Shown: positions 29,653-42,200, counted from the first letter of the stretch. The stretch: DNA of 64,000 bases from Pyropia yezoensis (GCA_009829735.1 CM020618.1:34820894-34884893); one strand, 5' to 3'. A program made the numbers and translations. The notes: generated from the letters alone by a model not told the origin.

Positions 29653-31599
29653 ATGGCTAGCTCGGACCCCCCGTCGTCCGGGGAGGACACGGGTGACGCA
29701 CGTACTTCAGTGCATTTGAATACTGGTGAGTCACAGGTGGGTTTACCTGGGGTCGCAGAGGGACTAGAGGTCCCTCAAGCCAGCAGGACTGGAAGTGCGG
29801 GCGGGCAACAGGCCACCCCGACTCAGTCGGGAGTTCACTCGGGTGACACTTCTGATGTGGGTGGGCCGAAGTCTGGCCACCGTGTGGTATACTCAACGGG
29901 AACGTCCCAAGGGGTGAGGACTGTCCCCGCGGGTTCCACTCGGGTTGGAGCCAACTTTGGCTTGGAGCCGCCGCCAACTAGGCTTTCGGAGGACGGCGGA
30001 CCTCCGTTGGTCGGCGATGGGCTCGTGCCCATGCCCCCGGTTGAGACCCTTGAGGAACGTGGATACCCCTCAGGTGGACTCCCGGAGGCGGACCGAGACT
30101 CAACTGGAGTCGACAATCCACTCCTCGCGGAAACTGTCCGTCGGGAGGCGACCAATGTGTTGCGGCAGACTTTGCCGGACCTGGTGGTCACGATGACGAA
30201 TACTATTCTGAATCAGATTGTAGCGAGTTTGCCAGATGGCCTTTATGTCCAGACCGGATTGGGGCTTTCGAACCCGCAGGCGCAGGGGAAATCCCCCCTT
30301 ACGCCTATCTCTGGTCGCCCCGAACTGGGGGCGACACCTGTGACTCCCAACGAGGGAGCCACACCATACTCGGTGGGGCGTACGCCCTTCATGGGGGAGT
30401 TCCCCCCGGAAGCGCCGGCGGCTACACCAAGCGCGCCGCGCCGGACTACAGGCACTGAGGGTGAACTTACCCCAGTGCCATAGCGGCTGTTCCCTCAACG
30501 TGGGGTGCCGCCAAAGATCCAGGTAGCCAACCCGGTCTACCAGAGGATCTTTGACTGTGAGACCTACGCCCTCCACAACAAGTCGGTGGTGTATGGTCCT
30601 GACCAGGCCCGAGCCATGGGCCGTGCCAAGAAAAATGCACTTCATTCTTTTGGGCACAAAGCGGAGTGGGATGGAACCCCCCCCCTCCGTGTCTTTGAGT
30701 TCCTACGTCGTTTCACAAAAGCCTGTGACGACAATGCCATAAGTGAAGGCATGGCTTTTTATATGCTACAGGAGTTTACGAAGGGCGACCTGCGGACAAA
30801 ACTTATGTCCGTCATGCCCAGCTCCTCAAATGGAGGCGCTGGGGAGGTGACGTCCTATTTGGAGCTCGTCAACTGGTTGTTGAGAGCCATGGTTGATGAG
30901 GCAGCGTTGGCTTCTCAAGTCGAGGAGTTTGCGCAAGCCCATCAGGAAGAGGCGGAGGACGAGTTGTCCTTTGCGGAGCGAGTCCGTAAGCTCAACAATC
31001 TTTGTGGGTTTCTTCATCCACAAGCTGTGGTGAAGAGTCGGTTTGTGGAGGGACTCCATTGGTCAGTCCGGTTGAAGACCCGGGAGCATAACACTGCCCG
31101 GGCGACCCTGGCCCAGTTGGCCAGGTTCGCCTATCGCAGAGGTGAGGCCTACCGCAAGTTGCGGGAGGAACAACGCCAGGAGCGTCGGGCCGAGTTGGCC
31201 CAGGAACGGGAGGAGGCGCGCCAGGCCAGAGAGCTGAGAGAGGCACGCCGAATCCGCAAGGAGAGGGTGGTAGCTGCCGTGGGAACTTCCCAGGGTATCC
31301 CTTCGTCTTCCCCAGTTTGGAAGACCCCTCCCGGAACAGACCATCGGTGTTGGAACTGCAACTCCGATGGACACTGGGCATATGATTGCCCCAAGTTGAG
31401 TAAACGCATCCAGCAACTTGTTAGGAATGCGAGTAAGAAGTCGGTTACGAACGAAGTACGTTCACGCCGCGATGGTGGGTCTCGACCGGTCGTCGCGGTC
31501 GCCACACCCTCGGCGGAGGAGGCGGACACGTCGTCCTCGGACTCATCGTCTTCCTCCCCGCCCTCAGATTCGGACGCCAAGTCGGCGGGAAACGAATGA
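29653..31599 (+). pseudogene. gag: Element C Gag (nonsense TAG at 30481)
   Basis: ATG at 29653 (CAACATGG context, like element B) starts a 649-codon frame ending TGA. TAG at 30481-30483 interrupts it where the equivalent codon in element D is CAG, so a C-to-T change explains it. The C-terminal part from about 30505 is intact: capsid-like region (FEFLRRFTKACDDN), a charged helix rich in Arg, Glu and Gln, and a CCHC knuckle (CWNCNSDGHWAYDC). It ends AGNE just before TGA. Without suppression only an N-terminal fragment of about 276 aa would be made. Confidence 0.9.
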
Positions 31600-31632
31600 C
31601 CGTTGGGGCTGGTCGTCCGAAGCTCACAACGG
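31587..31632 (+). promoter_or_regulatory. Element C -1 frameshift signal: GGGAAAC plus hairpin
   Basis: G GGA AAC in the gag frame at 31587-31593, then a 6-nt spacer, then a hairpin at 31600-31632: CCGTTG+GGGCT pairs with AGCTC, one bulged A, and CAACGG, around a 10-nt loop. Slippery site, spacer length and stem fit a classical -1 frameshift element. The pol ATG (31596) also overlaps the gag TGA as ATGA, so reinitiation is an alternative. Confidence 0.75.
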
Positions 31633-34600
31633 CAGCCGCGGCCAAGTGGGTCAAGAGAACGAACCAACCGTGCCGGATACTGCGGCGATCTAAGGGAGTC
31701 CGCCCACCTCGGGTAGGACTCCCCAAGAACGTAAACCCACGTCGGGTCATCGCGGTGCTGACGGGTGAGAACTTCCAGGTGGCTGGACGGGTGCAACTTG
31801 CCCCCGGCCGCGCCAGTTGTGCCCGTATCGTACTTGATACTGGGTCAGGAGCCTCCTTGATACGCAAGTCGCTATTACCAAAGGAGGTGAAGCTCCAACG
31901 CTGGAGGTCCAAAGCGGACCATATGATTGACATCAATGGTGGGGTACTTCCCATCGTTGGTGCCGTGACCCTACCAACTAGGTTGGGGACCCATGAGGTC
32001 GACGTGACCTATGGTGTCGTAGAGAATATATCGGTACCCCTGCTTCTGGGTACCCCTTATGTTGTTACACAAGTGCCTTTGATTTGTGGCCCTGAGTACT
32101 GGGTCAAGTTGATGAATGGGGAGGCTATCCCCATCCTTGGTAAGGGAAAGTCTGTGGCTCCTGTGACAGTTTCACAGTCCAAGCCTGTTCGCTCTGTGAG
32201 AGAAGGGTTTACTGCGACCCTGCGTTTAGCCCGTAAAGTCACGTTGCCCCCCAACTCGGTGGCGCACGTTGACGTTGTAACTGATTATACGGGGAACGGG
32301 TTGGTGCACCCTCACCCCCGTCTTGCTCGCAAGCACCAAGTGCATGTCGCCCTTGGCACGATGGACTCCAAAGCCGGAGTCCCGTGGAGGATACAGGTTA
32401 TGAACCTGAGCTCGTCGCCCAAAAACTTCAAGTCGGGAGCCAAGTTCGGCTATATCGACCAACACGAGGGACCGGTAGTAGCGGTCACCCTCAACGCGGG
32501 CGCAAGTAGCGACCCGAAGTCCGGAAAGGAGAAGCATCAAGCCAAGTCGGCCGCCTCTCCTCGGCCCCATGTGAACATGGAGGGTGTCCCCCCCGGGTTG
32601 AGGGTTCAAGTTGAACGCCTCTTGGACCAATATCACAAGTTGTGGGATGGTCAATTGGGACTCATGAGAGCCACCCAACACCGGATCCAGTTGAAGCCCG
32701 GTGCACCCCCTATACGCCAGCAACCGTATAGGGGAGCACCCCGTTCAAGGGCCCTCGTTAAGGAGCAAGTTGCTCGCATGGAGGCCCTCGATGTGATCGA
32801 GGCCAGCAACGCCGAGTGGGCGAGTCCGGTGGTTATCGTCCCCAAAGTTGATGGGACCCCCCGGTTTTGTATCGACTACCGTAAGCTCAACGAGAGCACC
32901 TTGAAGGACAGTTATCCCCTACCTAGGATGGACGACAGTCTGGACGCTCTGGGGGAGGCGAACGTGTTCTCGACCCTCGACTGTAACGCGGGGTACTGGC
33001 AAATTCCCATTGCCCCGGAGGACAGGCATAAAACTACCTTTACCTGTCACTGTGGTACCTACCAGTGCAAGCAACTACCGTTTGGACTGTGTAACGCGCC
33101 GGCAACTTTCCAGCGCGCTATGGACATGATTCTGCCCGAAGTACGGTGGCAGATCTGTCTTGTGTACCTAGACGATATCATTGTGTTCTCCCGAAGTCCG
33201 GAGGAACACATTGGCCATCTTGGCCAGGTGTTCAAGCTACTTGCTGACGCCGGTGTGTCACTGAAGGCGAGTAAGTGCCACCTCTTCACTCAAGAGGTGG
33301 AGTACTTGGGACATGTTGTCCGTCCGGGGCGTCTCAGTGTTAACGAGAAGAACTTGAGGGCCATTCGCATGGCTCAGTACCCCCGGACCCAGACCCAGAT
33401 GAGGGGCTTCCTCGGGATGTGTAACGTGTACCGACGTTTCACCAAGGGCTTCGCCAAGGTGGCGAAGCAGTTGAATGAGCTAGTGAGCTCAACGCTACCG
33501 AAGAACCTGCCTCCCCCAAGTCGTGTGGAGCAGGAAGCCTTTGAGACTCTTCGGGACCTTCTGCTGAAGCCCCCTATCCTGGCTATTCCCAGGTTGGGAG
33601 GCCACTACATCCTGGATGTGGACGCTAGCTACAACCAACTTGGTTGTGTGTTGCTTCAGCAGCAGCCGGACGAGAAGTACTTGCCGGTGGGATACTTCAG
33701 TAAGGGGCTGAACTCGGCCGAGAAGAACTACGGAGTCACCGAGTTGGAAGGACTCGCAGTAGTGTGGGCGGTGACGTCACTTCGTCACTACCTAGAGGGT
33801 GAGAAGTTCCTCATCCGCTGTGACCACCGCGCGTTGCAGTTCATCTTTAAGACGGACTGTACAAACACTCGTCTCAATCGGTGGAGGGTGCCACTGGCAC
33901 CCTTCAACTTTGACATTGAGTACCGACCTGGCAGGCAACATGCCCTTGCCGACGGCCTCCCTCGGGTACCTACCGAGGGGCTGGACACTAACCCAGTCGA
34001 TGAGGACATCCCCATCGTGGGGGTAGTCACGCGCTCGGGTCAGGCGTTGAACCCCGAGGCGCCAGATATTAAAAAGTACTTGCCCCTGTCCCTGTACGAG
34101 ATGGTGAAGGCCCAGGCCGAGGATCCCTTCTGCAAGTCGCAGAGGGATACACTGGATACAGTGGTGGAGACGCGTTTCTTTCTGGGAGACGATGGCCTCC
34201 TCATGAGGAGGGGGGTATTCCAAGGGGCTGAACAACTTGTCGTCCCCGCATCCCTCAAGGACAGTATCCTTGAGAGGGAGCACAACGCTCCCACGGGTGG
34301 ACACCTGGGGTCTAGTAAACTGTACCAGACCCTGAGGACCAGGTACTACTGGCCGTCCATGGTGGTGGACATCTACAGTTGGGTGGCTGCCTGCACAAGT
34401 TGTGCACAGAACCGTATGATGGAACGGCGGCCTAGTACGGCTATGCTATTGTTTCCGGCCAAGGAGCCCTTCGCCGCGTTGGCAATGGACATCCTTGGGC
34501 CACTGCTAGTGACCGAGGAGGGCAACCAGTACCTCCTGGTCATCTGTGACCGCTTCACGAAACTTACGCGAGCGATCCCACTGGCAGAGATCACGGCCAT

Positions 34601-35580
34601 GTCGGTCGTGTCAGCCTTCCTAGATCACTGGGTTGCCGCGTATGGCATCCCGGATAGTACACTATCTGACAATGGACCGCAATTTGCGTCTGTACTGTTT
34701 CAGGGAGTGCTGGATATGTTGGGGGTTAAGGCAAACTATGCCACCCCCTACCACCCACAAACTAATGGGCAGGTGGAGCGCTTCAACAAAACTATTGTTA
34801 GGCAGCTGCGCCACTATGTGAGTGAGCACGTGAAAACGTGGGACTAATACATTTCTATTCTTACCACTGCCTACAATTCGCAGGTTCACTCATCTACCGG
34901 GGAAAGTCCCCCTCGCTTTTGTGACCCCCCGTCGTGTGCGGTCTATTGCCGTGCGGCGGTCGCTCCCAACTAGGGAGGATGGTGGCAGTACGCCTACTCC
35001 CACTGTGAGTAAGGCGGAGTTCGCTGCTAGGCTTGAAAAACTCATCCCTCAAGTCAGGGCTGAGATGGACAAAGCACAAAAGCGCTACAAGCGCACCTTT
35101 GACAAAAAGGTGCGCAATGCTAAGCACGTCCCCGAGCAGGGTGACTGGGTGCTGGTACACTCGCACACCCCAACTAGGCGTAAGCTGGTATTCCAGACGA
35201 AGGGGCCGTACCAGGTCCTTCGTACTGATGGGCGGCGCTTCACCATCGTAAGTGACGATGGGGTCCGCACAGTGAACGGACAAGACGTGGTCAAAGTTGC
35301 GCCACCGCCTGCAGGCGACCCAGCTTGGGCGCGTGCTTTGGAAGCGTGGCGCCTCCCCTCACTGCCTGCGGCCAAACAGGGCCCGCAGGAGTACGTGTTC
35401 GATAAGTTCATCGACCACGGATGGGATGAAGACACTGACCGCCTCATGTTGAGGGTGTGTTGGTTTGGCTACAAAGCCAAGGATGATACGTGGGAGTATG
35501 TGGAGGACCTTCCCGCTGAGAAGGTCCGGGCGTACTGTGCCCGGAATGAGACAGACCCTAACAGCCCTCCCTCAACGTGA
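31596..35580 (+). pseudogene. pol: Element C Pol (stop and frameshift in integrase)
   Basis: The main frame (31596-34847) holds the protease (LDTGSGAS), RT (FSTLDCNAGYW, YLDD), RNase H (LDVDAS), and integrase with HHCC finger, MDILGP Asp, SDNGPQF Asp and the GQVERFN Glu. TAA at 34845-34847 then interrupts the conserved WD.YISILTTAYNS region. A run of five C (34908-34912) shifts the frame by one base, and the rest of integrase plus a chromodomain-like tail (YVFDKFIDHGW...DDTWEY) continues to 35580. All catalytic residues lie before the stop. Exactly the same two lesions occur in element D, so they predate both insertions or are tolerated. Confidence 0.92.
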
Positions 35581-35916
35581 GGGAAGGCCGAGCAACAGTG
35601 CCAAGAGAGTGCTTCATGTCGAAGTGGTACGCAGAGTGGCTTTTAACTACAGCCCGAACCCTCACACTCTCACAACAAAGGCAGCTGCCAACTAGGCATG
35701 CATTCCAGACTCTCCCACTCCGCGGCCCTCGCCCTCACGTGAAGGCGAGCGGCGAGACCCACGCCGATAACGGTCTCCACTCGTTGGAAGGGGCGGCGGC
35801 TCCAAGTCGGAACCGTCGCGCCCTTCACGGTCGCGCAAGTGGCGCCGACCGTGGCTACTCTTCTAACTGGTCTTGCGCGCAAGTTTGCGACGCGGACGCT
35901 GGACAGACTCCGTCTC
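35581..35916. other. Spacer after element C pol with remnant of the antisense frame
   Basis: 336 bp. On the minus strand it continues the Arg/Ser-rich tail that element D still encodes (homologous to RRQLARK in D), now behind the TAG that ends the element C antisense frame. Nothing else is recognised. Confidence 0.5.
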
Positions 35917-37104
35917 CTACGGGGTAGAGGACTCCGAAACGGAGTAAGACAACTCGTCTTCCGACACGGAGGGAGAGCGCCGCGAGTGTCGGCGACGACG
36001 GCGAGGAGGCGAGTATGCCCGGCTCGCGCGACGTTTGCCACGCCCAAGTGGGGCTGGCTGGGGCATAATAGCCCCAATGCGAGCCAACTCGGCTGTCATA
36101 AACTCCGCCACCGACTCGCAACTCGCGGTCACCACTGCAGTACGAACGCGCTCCTCAAGTTGAGGAGTCTCGGAACGTTGGAGGGTTGCGGTCGACGCGG
36201 CCAACCAGGAAATGGTGCGCACCAACGTGGTGATCATCATCTCTGAGGTTGGAGGCGTGGGCGGTAACACCAACTTGGTGTATACCGTCAGGAGGGTGGC
36301 CCCCAAGTTGAGGGACACCGGGGTGGATGACTCGAGGAGCCACTGGGTGGCCAACATGGCCCACACCAGGTGATCAGGGCCAGCCGTCAACATGACGGAG
36401 CCGAAGTGGTCAAGCAACCGTGGCAGCAACGCCGGGAACCCGTAGGGGACCTCAACTTGAGGCCACCACTCGGGCTTCTTCAGATAGTACTGCTCCTTGC
36501 TGGCAGCAGACTGTTGAGGAAACTCAAGTTGAGCCGAGGTCACCAAGTAGGGACCTCGCCGGAAGTCCTTCTCCATCCGCACATCAAAGTGATGAGTGTG
36601 CGGATCGGCCTCGTGGAGGTACGGGGGGCGAGTTGCCACCGCGTCCCAAGTAAGGGTCGGCAAGTCGCCGGGACCCGGGATAGTTCCCCCGCGGTCCACC
36701 ATGGCCTTGGCACGCTGAACGTCCTCAACCTCCTCATCGTCCAGGAAGGCAAACTGGTCCGTCCTGAAGCCGGCAGGGAACCCGACCCTACGGGGATACT
36801 TCTCCCGTAGGCGGTCCCATACCCGGCCCATCGCTGCGCCAAGTCGGCCACAGCGAAGAACAGTCAGCCCCTCCTCATAAAGAGGCCAAGCGGGGTAAAA
36901 CCACCGCCCGAAGGCCTCACGCGGGACAACTTGTCCCGCCTCCGGGGGAGACCCCGCCGTCAACCGGAAGCCGGGTGACGCGGGAGTCCCATCCCCCGGA
37001 GCGATCGCGGAGCCCCCGCCGGAAGTCCCGGCGGGTGCTGCACCGTAGATGGTGTCCTCCATACGCTCATCTAGAGAGTCCGTTTCCACTCCCGGGGTCG
37101 CCAT
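35917..37104 (-). CDS. Element C antisense ORF (internally deleted)
   Basis: 395 aa from ATG at 37104 (AGCCATGG, MATPGVETDSLDERMED) to TAG. It is antisense to pol and lies between pol and the 3' LTR. Ordered centre: PYLVTSAQLEFPQQ, VEVPYGFPALLP, MLATQWLLE. The C-terminus is rich in Arg and Ser (RRRRRHSRRSPSVSEDE), like nuclear RNA-binding tails. Compared with element D it lacks about 174 residues between WLLE and SSTPVS. The deletion ends share a short ATGAC(C)TC repeat. Function unknown. Confidence 0.65.
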   Translation of the reverse strand: MATPGVETDSLDERMEDTIYGAAPAGTSGGGSAIAPGDGTPASPGFRLTAGSPPEAGQVVPREAFGRWFYPAWPLYEEGLTVLRCGRLGAAMGRVWDRLREKYPRRVGFPAGFRTDQFAFLDDEEVEDVQRAKAMVDRGGTIPGPGDLPTLTWDAVATRPPYLHEADPHTHHFDVRMEKDFRRGPYLVTSAQLEFPQQSAASKEQYYLKKPEWWPQVEVPYGFPALLPRLLDHFGSVMLTAGPDHLVWAMLATQWLLESSTPVSLNLGATLLTVYTKLVLPPTPPTSEMMITTLVRTISWLAASTATLQRSETPQLEERVRTAVVTASCESVAEFMTAELARIGAIMPQPAPLGRGKRRASRAYSPPRRRRRHSRRSPSVSEDELSYSVSESSTP

Positions 37105-37429
37105 GGCTCTCCCCAAGTTGGAGAGAGACGCCCTGGCTATCGCGGCACGAGACCCGCTTCGAGTTGAGGGGGACTCGGATCGTGGGTACACGGGTGGCCT
37201 CCCCAGCGTGGGGCGGCCCAGTGGAAGGTGAAGGGGAGGTGGTGGTGATGGTGAAGTGTGAACTGAGGAGAGAAAGCTGCCGAGTGGGCAAGCTTGAGGA
37301 GAGGGGCGGTCAACGTGACTGCCTCCACATCTGTGTTACGTACTCGATGGGGGACAGCAAGTCGCGGCCCCAACGCCGAGACGTGCGTTTACGCACCCCC
37401 TCACAGGGCCGACCGGGTCGGTCGGAACT

Positions 37430-37442
37430 GAGGAGAGGGGAG
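37430..37442 (+). promoter_or_regulatory. Element C polypurine tract
   Basis: GAGGAGAGGGGAG directly abuts the TG of the 3' LTR. Confidence 0.8.
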
Positions 37443-37911
37443 TGTGGCAGTATTGACCCCCAGGTAGGGGGGCAACACGTGCCATGCAAGGGGCGGCAGG
37501 CCACTAGCCTGATCCGTTCCTCCCCCTGCATTTGGGTCCATATTCCCTAAGTTTGGGATAGTTAGCTTAGTAGTAAATCCAACTTGGATTTGAGGGTTTT
37601 CTGCATTTATCGTCTTGAATTTTCGTGTGGCCCGGTGGGCAGGTGCTGGGGTGGGAGATTCTGAGTGGCGAGATTCTGAGTGGACCCTGGGGGGATAAGG
37701 GGAGGGACAGCGGGGCTTGGCCCTGCGTCCCCGTCCCGACCAAGATACTGTTGGACCACACACCATCCTCTTGTTTGTCCGTGGGGGGTTTGCCCCACAA
37801 CAGCGACAGAGTGTGTGCGACTTGCACTTCTTCCGGTTCCCCCGACACGGGAGGCAGCCCTTGCACACCGCCCCAACTTGGGTGCCGTGTGTGCATGTGG
37901 TTTTTGCCACA
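37443..37911 (+). repeat. Element C 3' LTR (469 bp)
   Basis: Same length as the 5' LTR with about five substitutions (roughly 1%). It is followed by TCAAC, the second target-site copy. Confidence 0.93.
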
Positions 37912-38691
37912 TCAACGACACCCCGGCGAGCAGCATTGTCCACGTCTGTGACCAGGACGACGCCGGCAACGGGGCCACCGCAGTGTCCCGGACTTCCCGG
38001 CCGACGGCCTTCGTCGGCATCCACCCTCACCCCTTCTACGAGAACACTTTCGCGACCACCACAAAGCCGACGGGCTCCCACAAAGCTACCGAGTCGTGCA
38101 CCGCCGTTGGACGTCGCCACACTCTCTGCGAGCCTTGCCGCCAGAATTGCCGCCGACCCTGACAGAGTTGGGCGTCGCCCCCCTCCTCTAGCTCAGAGGC
38201 ACCCGCCTGGTAGTGGCGGAGGTCCCAGTGGCAGCCGCGGCGGCGGTGGCGGCGGCGGCGTCGGGCGCGGTGGTAGCGCCCTCTCCGATGGTGGTGGCAC
38301 CAGCCCGGCGACTAGAGTCGCTCGTCTTGCGTGTGGAGGTGTCAGTCACGGTAGCGTGCGCGCCAGTGCCGGTCGTGGCCGCGGCGGTGGAGGTAGCGGT
38401 GCGAGTAGCTTGGCCGGTCGCCCTGGGCATGGTGCCCGATTGCGACCCGGCGTCTGGGGGGACGGCCTCGACAAAGGGGAAGGCCGCAGCGCGAGTGCTG
38501 GTTGCGACAGTGCCCGAGGAGGTGGTGGTCGCCGCACCGAGGATGGTGGTCGTCGACTCGGTGGTGGTAGTGGTGGAAGGAAGCGCCCACGTGAGGACGA
38601 TGAGACGGACGGGGACACGGGGCGGCCTCTGTCACGGACCGCCTCCGGCCGGCCGGCGGATAAAGGACCTTCCAAGAGGCGCCCGATTTGA
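37912..38691 (+). pseudogene. 2OG-Fe(II) oxygenase-like gene, part 2 (C-terminus after element C)
   Basis: Once element C and one target-site copy are removed, the frame of the 24266-29064 gene continues here without a shift to TGA at 38691. This segment is rich in Thr, Pro, Arg and Gly: a Ser/Thr/Pro stretch, a short helix-like piece (VATLSASLAARIAADPD), Gly-rich sequence and a basic end (GPSKRRPI) that could act as a nuclear signal. No enzymatic motif lies here. Phase continuity supports one original gene, but long open frames are easy to find in such GC-rich DNA. Confidence 0.45.
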
Positions 38692-39241
38692 AAAATGCGA
38701 CCGCATGGGCCTCAGGCGGTCGCGCAGGGAGTGTGTCTGTTGACATGAGGGATGCCAGGGGAAGCAAGTTTGTGTGGCAGGGGTGGTCGTGGGGAGTGGT
38801 GCTGTTTTTTGTTTTGCATTTGTTTGTTGCCTGTGTTCGTACGACGGTGCGGGGGGATGACGGGGGGGTGTGTGGGTGGCAGGGTCGCCGAGGGCGCAAA
38901 CCTGGGAACATCACACAGCTGCTCTGTACGTTCTCGTCGGTTTCCATTTCCATTCAGTACACATATGGATATCTTTCTTGATACAGTGACGCCGCACAGG
39001 ATAGATATCGATTGACAAGTGCATTCCGTTTTGAATGTATGAACTTGCGGCTACACAGAAGCGCGCCAAATGTCGGTCGACCCCGACACTCCGTCCGTGG
39101 GTGGCTGCGGTGCACAAGACCCACCACACTGCGACGCGGAACCGGTGCACACGACCCACCGCACTGCGACGCAGAACTTGACGCGATCGTTTGCGGAGCT
39201 TCACCCGCGCCGTGGCTCCGAGTGCAAGCCCGGCTGCCCGC
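38692..39241. other. Intergenic region between oxygenase-like and methyltransferase-SET genes
   Basis: Less GC-rich than its surroundings, with T-rich stretches near 38800-38830 and 38940-38990. It probably holds the 3' UTR of the upstream gene and the promoter of the downstream one. No gene recognised. Confidence 0.4.
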
Positions 39242-42200
39242 ATGGCCGACCTTTTGCCACCCTCGTGGCTCGTCCTCAGCGTCACACGCATCGTCACCGC
39301 TTGCGCTGAGGCCGTACTCGACGCCGCCGGTGGTGGGGCGGACGCCCCCGCCACTGACTCTGCCGCCACTGCAATTGGCGGCGCCACCGCCACCGGGACC
39401 GAACGCGGTGCCGGCGGCAAGAGGTCAGGGCCTGTGAAGGATCGTGGCAACCAGCCCGCTACCGCGGCGAGGCGCCCGACAAAGCGGCGCGCCGGGGCAC
39501 CAAACGCTGTCCGAGACGATGAGCGGCGCGGGACAACCGGCGGCGGCGGCGGCAGCGGCGGCGGCGGCGGCGGCGGTGGCGGGCTGGACTTTCAGGGCGG
39601 GTGTGGTTGCCGGCCTTCCCCTATTGCATGCATAGACGTGCACGACGCATATCCCGCCCGCGCTATCACTGCCGGCCTCGCCGCGTTGCGCGACCTGTTC
39701 GTGCTGGACAAGGTGCGCATTGAGAAGTTGGACAATCCCGACGGCAATGGGGGCGGCCCGGTAGCTGCTGTTGTGCGGTCAGGGTGTGGAGGTGATAACA
39801 GTACGGCTCCGGGAGTGGCCGCACCCCGTCCGGCCGATGCGACACTCGGGGACGCGACGTGGCCGGCGGTCAAGCTTTGGGCCATCACGCTCACACGCCC
39901 CCCTCCTCGGCACGCCGTCTAAGGCCAGCAGCAGCACCATCAGCAGCAGCGGCCCCCCCTCTCGTGGCCTGCTTGGCCTCCCGAGGCCGAAAATGCGGTT
40001 GCCGGTACGTCCCCGACGTCGGGCCGCGTTCTCCACACGCCGCTGACGTGGTGGATGGAGGGTTCCCACATCAAACGCATGTACAGTGCGGTGTGGGTCC
40101 TCAAGCGGTTTGTGACCTTGCCGCCGCTCGGCGGCGGGGACGCGCGCGGGCGGCGTCCCCACCCGTCATCCGCGTGGCTCCGCGTGCTCGCCCTCCGCTC
40201 CCGGCGTGTGGACGTGTCACCGCCGACGCGGCCGACGCCGCAGTTGCAGTCGCCGACGCGACGGCCACTGCCACCGCCGCTGCACGAAGAAGAGACCCGC
40301 GGTCCACCCGGCTGTGTCGTCCACATGACAGACGCCAAGCAAGACGACGACAAACAACGACAGACAAACGTTGCTGTTGTTGATTGTACGTCGAGCGACC
40401 GGTCGGTTGATGTCCTGGTGTGGCAAGCGGTCAATGACGTTGTGACGCTGAAAGAAGTGGCCCTGGTCGTGGCCGCCCTGGCCGCGAGCTTACGTCATCG
40501 GGACGCATGTGCCATGCACGCGGCTGGCTGCGGGCATGGGGAGGAAGTTTCGCGTACCGCGGCGTACGCAGCCGCTGCGAAAAGCGCCGCGTGCCAAGCC
40601 AGGCACGAGACAAACACAGCCGGTCAGGAACAAACCACAGGAAGCGCCGCGCCGCCCGTTCTGCATCGCCCTGGTCCCGGACAGGGTCGGCATGTGCCAC
40701 ACTCGACCGGTCGGCACCACGAGTCTTTTGCGACGTCGCAGCGCTCGCGCTTGGCGTCGCCGCAGCTGTTGCCACTGCCCGGCCGGCCGGGGTGGCTGAC
40801 CGCTCGCCGAGGCGCTGCCCGGGGCCTGCAGCGAGTGGACGTGCTGACGCCAGACAAGCGGTTTCTTATAGCCATTCTGGAGGGCGCCCTCGGCACCACC
40901 GCCTTTGAACGCGGCTTTGGTGCCGTTGATGGCGGCATGTGTGCTGGCAGCGCCAGCCACTCCGCCGCCGAACGCCAGCCCTGACGTTGTGAGCGACTGC
41001 GGGCTGCTGCCGAGATGGAGCCTGTCGAGCTCCTACTTTGGCTCTCCTCGCTGCACCCGCTTGTCGCCGCCGACGTGGAAGAGCGGCGGCGGCTTGCACC
41101 ACAGCGGCAGCAGCCAACAACACTATTGTTCCGCCCCGCGCGCCCGTCATCGACACCGACCCGCAAACTGCAAGGGACAGTTCCACCACCAATCGCCGCG
41201 CCTGCGGTACACAGCGACGGGCGCAGGAAGGCCTTTTCGTCATGGTGGGCCCGCACGTCCGCTGCTGCGGCTGCCGGAGCTGAGCCACCCCCACAAGGGC
41301 GAAAGCGTCCTCGTTCCGCCGTTGGTGGCACGGGCGTCTCAAGCAGCCCTGAACATGGCGCGGACGATACGTGCGCTGCGCATTAGGAGGGGCTCGCCTT
41401 GTTGGCAATCAGCGCCCCCGGTCGATGTGCTGTGACCGCCGTTGTGCGCTCCTAGGATGCGGTCGCAAGGCGCATCGGCTTTGAAAGCATCGAGAACTGC
41501 CTCGCCCCGTACCTCTTGTGGCACTTACGGTCGTGCGCGTTTACGTCGCTGTCAGAACCGCAAGGTACTGCCGGCGTTTTCGCGCCCGCTGCGCAGCGGC
41601 CTGACATTGCCCACGGGATCCCCCCGCCGGCATCCAGGGCCGACAGGGACGCGAATCCCGTCTGTACAGAGGCACTGCACCGCACTGCCGTCGCGGATGC
41701 ACAGCTCCGCATGGCTGCTGCTCATTTTGTCTACCACCTGAGGGAGGTGACCAAGCCCAAGCGACTCGCCGACGCGGCAGCCACTCTGTTTGGAACAACC
41801 GCAATGCAGCAGCCGCAGCGGGGCCAGCCGCTGCGGGGCCAGCCGCAGCGGGGCCAGCCAGAGCGAGGACAGCATCTGCAAGCGCCTTTTCGCCCAGCCA
41901 CCGCCACGGCGGCGGGTGCTCCACCACCGGCGTCGGCTGCGTCGGCGGTTGACGCGCTTCCTGCGTCCGTCAATGGGGAAAGAACGCCGGGCTACTTGAC
42001 AGCCGCTGCATTTGTGGGCAGAGGACTGGCAGCACGCTGTCCGTGGGAGGTGATGGGGGTGCTTCCAGTGCTAAACCCGACCGTCCGAGGCCTAACCGGC
42101 TGTCGGCCCGTCGTCGTCGATGCCGTGGGGGCAGCAGCGATGGGCAGCATCCCGCCAGCGACGCCGGCCACCGCGGAGCAGTGGCGGGCGGGGGGGGGGG

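Larger units (their letters stand above)
29065..37911 (+). mobile_element. Element C: family 2 Ty3/gypsy LTR retrotransposon (defective)
   Basis: 8847 bp with two 469-bp LTRs that differ at about 5 positions. Flanks are TCAAG (29060-29064) and TCAAC (37912-37916), a 5-bp duplication with one mismatch. The order is as in element B, including an antisense frame. It lies inside the coding region of the oxygenase-like gene and in the same orientation. Gag has one nonsense codon, and pol has a stop and a frameshift in integrase. Confidence 0.93.

Noticed and set aside
29229..29719. Open frames of up to 150 aa within family 2 LTRs
   Set aside because: They occur in all four LTR copies simply because the LTRs are repeated. 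No domain, and they run out of phase with gag.
34820..34895. An intron over the element C integrase stop (ACTAATAC and ...TTCGCAG look like branch point and acceptor)
   Set aside because: The sequence after the stop (ISILTTAYNS) is conserved integrase coding sequence that matches element B residue by residue, so it cannot be intron.
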